Positions 57,027-64,000 of a DNA stretch of 64,000 bases are shown in pieces (within the stretch, counting starts at the first letter, position 1; each line of letters begins with the position of its first letter). The DNA is from Vicia villosa (taxonomy: Eukaryota; Streptophyta; Magnoliopsida; Fabales; Fabaceae). The notes below the pieces were generated by a model that was not told the origin of the DNA, searched no databases, and saw only the letters and a program-made list of their open reading frames with translations. Made by a program: the position numbers and the translations under genes. The stretch spans positions 496,001 through 560,000 of the forward strand of contig NW_026705217.1 in assembly GCF_029867415.1 (NCBI RefSeq). Direction: 5' to 3'.

Positions 57027-60000
57027 ATGTTTCCAGTTTCACCGTCATCAAAGTTGAAAGAAGATGAAAAGTTTTGCTTCAGGTACGTATTTCTACATTT
57101 ATGTCTTGTAAGTGGTCCCAATGTGTTTTATACCAATTTTTTATGTTTGTGGTCCCAACTCGTTGAAACCCTAGTTTTTTAATCGTAATGATTTGTCTGT
57201 GGTCCTAATTTGTGTAACCCTAATTGTTTAATCTAAAACCCTAACCCTAAAATTTGCCTTATTCAGGCCAGCTATTGAATAGAAAATTAGGCTAAGAGTT
57301 CACCATCGTGGTACACTTGTTCACAGTCCTGTTAAATGGTACCTAGATAGGGATGTAACAGAATTGAATTGGGCATGGGATGATTATATATCTTACATAG
57401 AGCTAGAGAAATTGATTCATGAGGTGGGATATACAAGTTTGAAGGGCATTTGGTATGTAAATCCCAGGTTTAGTTTTTCTAGGGGTCTTACACCTATAGA
57501 AAATGATAGGGATGTACTAAGATTTGATAAATATGTTGAGGGATTTGATTTGGTGGATGTTTATGTTGAGCATGCTATTGATATCCCTGTTATAGTAGAT
57601 GAGGAAGAGTTGGGAAATGATGGGAATTTGGCTGAGAATGTGGCTGAGGGTGGTCCTAATGTTGAGGTTGAGAATATGGATGAGGGTGTCACTAGTGTTG
57701 AGGTTGAGAATGTGGCTGAGGGACATCCTAATGTTGAGGTTGAGAATATGGATGAGGGTGTCACTAATGTTGAGGCTGAGAATGTGGCTGAGGGTAATCC
57801 TAATGTTGAGGTTGATAATATGGATGAGGGCGTTACTAATGTTGATGGTGAGAATGTAGTTGAGGGTCCTACTAATGTTGAGGGTGAAAATATGCAAGAG
57901 GGTGATAATAATGATGATGTTGACTTTGTGGGTGATTCTGATGATGATTCTATAGAAGTGGATTGGACTACTGTGCTACCTACAGATACATCAGAAGTAC
58001 CAACTAAGCATGTTGCGGATGAGGATTCAGATCAGCTATACACTCCACCTAATATTGAAGATGAACAAGAGTATGAACATTTTCCAAATTTCCAAAGCAG
58101 TGGGACATTGAATTTTAAATTAGATTTGGTCTTTAACAATAAGGATGTGATCAAGGATGCTGTCAAAGAGTATGCAATGGTTAACAACAAAAATGTTTAC
58201 TTCAAAAAGAATGATGGAAAAATGATGGTGGTCAATTATGAATAGGGTTGCAATATTACATGAGGTTTAGTAAGAGGGTTGGAAATCAGTTTTGGCAAAT
58301 CACTAGTTTGTATGATGAACATGCTTGTGCTAGGACTGCATACAACAGGCAATCCAAGGCTGGATGGTTGGCAAAGTAATTTCTCCACATACTTAGACAC
58401 ACTCCAAACATAAAACCAACTGGGTTGATAGCTATAGCTATTGAAAAATGGGGTGTGAAACTGTCAACGGATCAAGCATATAGAGCTAAGAGAAAAGCAA
58501 TGGAATTGATACAAGGGGCTGAGAGGGATAAGTTCACACAACTGAGGAGTTATGCACAAGAACTTTTGAATTCAAACCCTAACAGTAATGTTATTTTACA
58601 GTGTATTGATTCAACTAATGGACCTGTATTTGTAAGAATCTATGTGTGTTTAAGAGCATGTAAAGTTGCATTTGCAAAATTTTGTAGACCATTAATATGT
58701 CTGGATGCATGCTTTCTGAAAGGTGACTATGGTGGACAATTGATGGCAGTTGCTGAAAGTGATGGGAATAACCAAATATTTCTCATTGCATATGTTGTTG
58801 TAGAAGCTGAGACTAAGGATTCTTGGGAGTAGTGGTTCATAAATCTTCTCCTAGAGGAGTTGCAATCAGTTAACAATGTTCCATATGCCTTTATCTCAGA
58901 TCAACAAAAGGTAATAGTTGTATGCCTTTATCTCAGATCAACCAAAGTGTTTATCATTTTAACTGTGTTTTATGTATATCTTATTAGGGACTTGTTCCAG
59001 CTGTTCAAGGCATAAGTGAACATGTTGAGCAGGGGTTGTGTGTAAAGCATCTGTATGGAAATCGGAAGAAGAAGTTTTCAGGGTTGGTTTTGAAAGAGTT
59101 CTTTAGGAGTGCACCTAGGGCTACTACCATCCAAGAAAGGGTTTGGTCAAGATCACACTTCAAGACACATGTTAAGTGTGATCTTCAAGTTAACAATTGG
59201 TGCGAGGCATTTAATAGAGCTATACCAGAGCACAGAGACAAACCAATAATAAGCTTGTTAGAGGGAATTAAACATTACATCACTAAAACGATTACAAGTC
59301 AGAAGGAAATGATGCAAAAGTACAATGGAGATATATGCCCTAATATCCAACTTATTCTTGAAAAGAACAAGAAGCATTCTCATGGTTGGATTCCTACTTG
59401 GCATGGTGATGATGATATGGAAATATTTGGAGTAAACAATGGGAGAGACACTTTTTGTATTAATCTCAAAGAAGGAACTTGTTCATGCAGAAAGTGGATG
59501 TTGAATGGGATTCCTTGCAGCCATGCTATTTCTTATATGTGGCAAATAAAGAAATCTCCAGAAGAATATGTTGATGACTATTACAAGTAAGTACCTACAT
59601 GATATTAGTAATTGTATATTATGGTTGTAAATAGCTATCAAACTGATATTGGTAATTGTTTGTTATGGCTGTTATTGGTAAATCTTATGCAGGAAATCTA
59701 AGTATTTGGAATGTTATGGCAATATCATATACCCAACTAATGGACCACAATTGTGGCCTGTTATGGATGGACAAATGGCAGTCAACCCACCATTGATGAG
59801 AAGGGCTATTGGACGCCCCTAAAAGATGAGGAACAAGTCAAATGACGAGTAAAGAAACCCTAATGTGCTGCCAAGGACTTTAGCAATAGTTACATGCAAG
59901 AAATGTGGAGCTGTTGATCATAACATAAGAAGTTGCAAAGGAAAAAGAGCTGCAGATAGATTCATACCTGTTGGTGGGAACAAGAAGGCAAAGACTAAGG

Positions 60001-60179
60001 CTACTGCAAAGGACAAAGGCAAGACTAAAGAAAAGACAAGGGCAAAGACTAAGGAAATAACTAAGGCAAAGACTAAGGCTACTACAAAGACTAAGACAAG
60101 GACCACTGATGCATCTGAAGGGTCCACCTGCCACACATCCAACTCAATAGTAGTTCTAGGAAATTTCATGAATATGTAA
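57027..60179 (+). pseudogene. MuDR family transposase, decayed
   Basis: Cuts and joins element ends. Apparent exons: 57027-57082, 57267-58908, 58988-59587 and 59692-60179, with GT...AG borders. Parts in order: N-terminal MULE domain (LVHSPVKWYLD, NPRFSFSRGL); an acidic 12-residue repeat; an MuDR DNA-binding region (DAVKEYAMVNN); the catalytic domain with D in ICLDACFLKGDYGGQ, D in ISDQQKGLVP and E in NNWCEAFNRA; a SWIM finger (CSCRKWMLNGIPCSH); and a CCHC knuckle (CKKCGAVDHNIRSC) followed by a Lys/Thr-rich tail. Stops at 57280, 58243, 58377, 58830, 59820 and near 59850, plus a one-base loss near 58252, make it inactive. Confidence 0.85.
57658..57909 (+). repeat. 36-bp minisatellite coding seven acidic 12-residue repeats
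   Basis: Seven units of the type NVEVENMDEGVT alternate with NVEVENVAEGHP-like units, all in frame with the transposase. The step is exactly 36 bp. Alternation suggests a 72-bp higher-order unit. The acidic stretch joins the N-terminal domain to the DNA-binding region. Confidence 0.9.
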
Positions 60180-60633
60180 TGTGTTTCTTGGTAAAGTCAT
60201 GAACAAGTTTCTGTCATGATATTTTGTTATGTATGCTTGGTATTTTGGTATTTTATGTTGTCATGAACAAGTTATATGTCAATAACAAGTTATTATGTGT
60301 AGGAACAAGCTAAGTTATTATATGACAATTATATGTTATGATTTCTGTCAATTCAATTCTATGTTATGAACCTGTCAATTCAATTCAATTTTATGAACAA
60401 GCTAAGTTATTATGTTATGTCAATTCAATTCTAACAATCAAAGTGAACAAGGTTTAATTCAAGAAATTCAATTAAAACACAACTTCATTACATTTGATAT
60501 TTTGACAATAGAGAATTAAACTTCATTACATTTGACAACATAGAGTTGAACTTACAAACAAGTATACACCAACTGACAACATATTTTAAACATAACTAAC
60601 ACCATTAACCCTAACTTACACCAATCAATAACA

Positions 60634-61152
60634 CTACTTCATTACATTTAACATCACTAGCCCTACTGCCAAAACATATGTCATTGAAACAGAGAATTTC
60701 ATCATTAAGTTCATTGCATTCAACTTCATCTTCACTTTTGCTACTTTAATATTATCTTCATCCACTCTTGCCCTTTTTTGATCCAACTTTTTATGCAGTG
60801 AAGAAATAATTTCCTTGGCTCTTGAAGACGGTTCATCATCATACCAGACATAACGGCTACACCTTTTATAACCTTGTACCTGCAAACAACACATGTGAAT
60901 GAAATAAAGCATATGGCATTACCATGGTATGATAATTTCCTTCTGCAATAGACATATGCCCTAAAAATGGATTTTTTTCAGTTCCAGCAACCATGGCATT
61001 ACCTTGTACATCCCATGCCAAAAAAAACATCGATCTGGGTTCGAATCGGTCCATGAGGTCAATAATGGAGCTTTAAGCCCACATCTGCACTCGCTTCGAA
61101 ACGAACATGAATGTGTAGCTTCGATACTACTAGCTTTCGTGCATTGAGACAT
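60634..61152 (-). CDS. GRF-type zinc-finger protein gene in the MuDR element (131 aa)
   Basis: Two exons on the minus strand: 61152-61003 (50 codons, donor AAG|GTAATG) and 60879-60634 (81 codons plus stop, acceptor TTTGCAG|GTA). The joined frame stays open. Exon 1 contains ECRCGLKAPLLTSWTDSNPD and RCFFWH, and exon 2 begins with a KRCSRYVWYDDE segment. Together they give the GRF finger pattern CxCG, T-NP-RxFF and C-x-W-DE; the usual third cysteine after FF is replaced by WH. A charged helical segment follows (residues about 70-110), then a hydrophobic stretch. GRF fingers bind single-stranded nucleic acid in other proteins. Splicing is predicted by eye. Confidence 0.65.
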
Positions 61153-61550
61153 CTTCAGAAAAGCAAAATGGAAAACGAAAGAAGAAGAAATTGGATGAGA
61201 TATGCCCCAGGTTCTGAACGCAAACTTCAATGGATAAAGAAGATGATTCACAGTTCCAATTTTATAACCTAATTACCAATGGTTTTTTAATCCTTAAAAT
61301 AAAATATAATATTTTTGGAAAAACAAATTATTAATTTACCAATTAAAAATGTATTTCAAAATAATTTTAATGATGTGGAAAGTGATTGGACTAATTATGA
61401 AGTGTCATGCCATTAAAAAGCCTGTTAAGTGATAAGGGACCTCCAAAAATTCACCTTATTTGAAAATGGGAATCTAATAGTTGGCTTTTTTAGTTTGGGA
61501 ATTAAAATGTTAGAAATGTCAATATAGGAGGAGTAAAAGTGCATATAAGT

Positions 61551-62129
61551 CTTTTTTAGTTGTAAAATACTCTAATTTTCATGTTACACTCACCAAAAAC
61601 TGAATTGGAAAGAAAAGAAAAAGAAAAGGAGAGAGACAATAAAATATAGATAGAAAAAAGACAATGAAAATAATAGAGAAAAAGTCCATGAGAGCAATTG
61701 TTGCCCTTTGGTAATCGTCAATATTTTCCCTCAATTTCACTTGGATTATCTTTTATGTTTTTAATGAATTAATACAAATAGATAATATAATATAACCAAT
61801 CATTCATTTTACTTTTTTAAATGTATTTAATATTTTTTTAATGAAATAAAAATTGAGAAACTCTTATTGCACTCATTGGGGTTCTTAGGCACCATGTGTG
61901 CTTCCAAAATTACCCCTCTGCTTCTGGAAGTGTATCCACAGACGCACCTTTTTTTTTACTTAGCGTGAAAATCTTCCGTAGATACATCTACGAAATATAC
62001 CGTATGTATATCTACGGAATAAACTAGATACAGAAAACCAGAAAATCAACATTGCAACAATAAAAACAACATCCATAAATTAAAATCGGTATTACACTGA
62101 TGATTTCATAGAAAATTAAATATTACATT
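61551..62129. other. Transposon-edge DNA with CCGTAGATA inverted motifs
   Basis: No gene. At 61973-62020 TTCCGTAGATACATCTACG and CGTATGTATATCTACGGAA form nested inverted copies of CCGTAGATA/TATCTACGG. Such motifs occur near Mutator-like elements in legumes as far as I recall; no full element was delimited. Confidence 0.4.
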
Positions 62130-62423
62130 TCAATAACTCGATGGACGTTTGCACATCTCTAAGATATGCTCGACCGTTCTTTGTACTGTCGCTACGAACT
62201 CGAGCAGGATTTTCTCTTCGAAATCGTAATACGTTCGCCACAACGCCAAAACATCCTCTCGTTTCTTGAGCTCAAAATTATTGTAAACGACATTCCCTCC
62301 GTTATCAACTGAATGTGAACGATAATTGAGCTTCACAACTTTTCGTTTGTCTCTGTAAGGTAGGCGATAATGGATTTCGTTAATGATATCGTCGAGCGAG
62401 GTGTAATCGTTGAGTTTGAACAT
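62130..62423 (-). pseudogene. Short MULE-associated ORF fragment (97 aa)
   Basis: From an ATG at 62423, MFKLNDYTSLDDIINEIHYRL, then KVVKLNYRSHSVDNGGNVVYNNFELK and a stop at 62130. This resembles the N-terminal ubiquitin-like/PB1-like segment that opens many plant MuDR transposases. The frame is open a further 16 codons upstream to a TAA at 62472-62474. No transposase core follows on the minus strand, so it is an isolated fragment. Identification is by style only. Confidence 0.4.
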
Positions 62424-62474
62424 CCGTCTGGGTATTCGATGACACGCAAATACATCGTTTATTTGACTTGATTA

Positions 62475-63125
62475 ATGCATGTTTTCTAGTTGTTTTGAAT
62501 TGCATTTGCACTATTATGTTGGTATTTAGTTTGTTTTCAGGTACTTAGTCATTTTAGAGGCGTGTGCGAAGAAACGAAGCAAAACAGGCAAAAAACGGAA
62601 GAAATTGAGCAATTTACACACGAGACGTTGTCCGACTGTTTTGGCCATAACTCCTAAACCGTAATTCAGAATGATGCCCCGTTCAAAGAGCTGGAAAGCT
62701 AACGCAGAGATCTATATTCTTGGAAAATATGAAGGCCGTGGGTGTCGATCAAAGGGCCGCGGGCGCTGAAAGAGAAATCATTAAGTACCAATCAAAAGTA
62801 AATTCATTATATAGAAAATTGTTGTCATTACAAGGTTCAAATAAGAATCATCAACAAATCCAGATCAAGGACACCCCCTAGAATTGAGGGGTTTAGCTAC
62901 TCATAGAATTTAGGAAAAACATGATAAAAGTTGTAAACATTACAAATAACTAGATGAATTAATCTTCAATCACGAAAAAATCTTGGAAATCTTGATCCAC
63001 CTAGAAAATCTAAGTTTTCCAGCCTTCAAAACGTGTCTTTGCCGTCAAAAATTGTCCAACCTTTCAAAATTCGCATTTTCCAGCTAAATAGATCAATTTT
63101 GGGCTTTCTGCATTTTTGGGATTCC
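62475..63125. other. Retroelement-like non-coding DNA
   Basis: No gene. GTTTTGGCCATAACTCCTAAACCG near 62637 and CCGTTCAAAGAGCTGGAAAGC near 62679 are phrases common in legume LTR retrotransposon LTRs or leaders. Element borders not found. Confidence 0.35.
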
Positions 63126-63406
63126 ATACACGTATTGCCTCATGTCATACGTGTATGGCCTCTTTTCGCTGTAACTTCATACGCGTATAGAACAGGGTGG
63201 CACATATGACCGGCCTGGTCTAATACGCGTAAGAGCGTGACATGGCCTAGACCTGCTGGTTGTTGATGCCACATACGCGTATGACCTAGCTCATACGTGT
63301 ATCGGTTGTGACCTGTTTCTTGCCCCTTCCTACTGTTACACGTATCAGCCAAGGTGGCATTGGATGGGCCATACGCGTACGGTCTCCCTCATACGCTTAT
63401 GGGAAG
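63126..63406. repeat. Array of CATACGCGTATG-type palindromes
   Basis: At least nine ATACRYGTAT-like palindromic boxes at about 63126, 63146, 63178, 63219, 63272, 63293, 63337, 63372 and 63392, several followed by GGCC or GACCT. The centre is CGCG or CGTG. Spacing is irregular (20-45 bp). CpG-rich and unlike the surrounding AT-rich DNA. Confidence 0.75.
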
Positions 63407-64000
63407 TAGGTCTTGAAAATCCATTTTTTCTTCTAATCATGCATTTTGGCCCAGATTTTGCTCTGATCGTCTTTCCTTAGTTTCTTCGGACCTGCAAACA
63501 ATATGAAAACTATACCAAACACGTAAAAATAGTCAAGAAATACTCAAACCATGACAGATAAAGACGTGACACAAACTCAATAAAAAATAACCCTAAACTA
63601 CGACACAAGTACATCAGTTCACCTATTTTTGATGTCTAAATGATGATAATTCTAACACAAATGGTGATTGATCACCTTCTCTATGTATAGTTGATACGAG
63701 AGTTGGCATAAACAACTAGATGGATACGTTCATCACATACATATCTACTCAATCTCTTATGAGGTTAACTGATCACTAAGGATCATAAACATTAAGATAT
63801 TCTCAAAACACTTGCTTTGATCATTTTTGTTGATATTCAGCATCATCAAACATTATTGGATCAGAGACTTAATGTATACTTAAAAGTATACCTCTTGAAA
63901 TTACAATCATCGTTGGTAGTTGTTAGAAAGTATAGGATAAGTATTTTTCTATCGTCTCCTCAGGGATTGATGCGACATTACCGCCGTTCTACAGTTTAGT
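63407..64000. other. Non-coding DNA to the window end
   Basis: No gene recognised. GAGACTTAATG and GTATACTTAAAAGTATAC (palindrome, about 63875-63892) and CTATCGTCTCCTCAGGGATTG near 63950 suggest retroelement leader sequence. Confidence 0.3.

Larger units (their letters stand above)
56648..61550. mobile_element. MuDR-type Mutator element, about 4.9 kb
   Basis: Terminal inverted repeats of about 280 bp: 56651-56931 and 61262-61548. They share CACTTAACAGGCTTTTTAATG, CATGACACTTCATAATTAGT and the ATTGGTAATTAGGT block at the inner end. The right repeat has an extra stretch of about 45 bp near 61315-61360. Exact outer borders and target duplication could not be resolved. It carries a mudrA-like transposase pseudogene on the plus strand and a GRF zinc-finger gene on the minus strand, facing each other. 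Confidence 0.85.

Noticed and set aside
57517..57897. Minus-strand and alternate-frame ORFs over the 36-bp repeats
   Set aside because: A repeated unit of 36 bp stays open in several frames by chance; the in-frame transposase explains it.

Overview
This is repeat-dominated intergenic DNA of a flowering plant, almost certainly a legume. Sirevirus-type Ty1/copia elements, long TA microsatellites, hAT, CACTA and Mutator elements, a plant BAHD acyltransferase and plant ribosomal-protein and DUF538 fragments all point that way. The legume assignment rests on the style of the repeats and is an inference; all coordinates and duplications below were read by eye.

Layout. 1-7420: three near-identical tandem copies of a 2.49-kb unit carrying a DUF538 last exon and one intact exon of cytosolic ribosomal protein S18 (uS13), both on the minus strand. 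7421-8400: an LTR-like fragment. 8400-14251: the 3' half of an old Sirevirus-like element with a broken envelope-like ORF and a 1.9-kb LTR. 14252-14939: a truncated inverted copia LTR. 14940-26235: an RT-zinc-binding/RNase H pseudogene split by a 528-bp solo LTR, which is itself split by a young 9.6-kb Sirevirus element (element 1, 16027-25653). 26642-33944: TA tracts, MITEs, a degraded endogenous pararetrovirus (Caulimoviridae) on the minus strand, and a 1.25-kb unit with 48-bp inverted ends. 33984-46698: a 2.4-kb solo LTR interrupted by a second Sirevirus element (element 2, minus strand, 34904-45206), which carries a hAT insertion in its reverse transcriptase. 46909-50141: a TA tract that received a FAR1/FRS-bearing Mutator-like element and a hAT MITE. 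50775-52145: an intact intronless BAHD acyltransferase, the only convincing ordinary host gene. 52459-52664: a Stowaway-like MITE. 52879-56206: a non-autonomous CACTA element. 56648-61550: a MuDR-type element with a decayed transposase and an antisense GRF zinc-finger gene. 61551-64000: further transposon debris, including an array of short palindromes.

How it fits together. Insertions can be ordered by nesting and by target-site duplications: CACTC for element 1, GAGGT for element 2, ATTTA for the 33984 solo LTR, TATTTGAC for the hAT, ATTTTAAAA for a Mutator-like MITE and ACT for CACTA. The two Sirevirus elements share intact gag, a gag/pol overlap in the +1 frame, repeats upstream of the polypurine tract, and an env-like ORF behind its own promoter-like leader. 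Neither has an intact pol, so any activity would need helper proteins. TA tracts are the recurrent boundary of the pararetroviral, Mutator and hAT insertions.
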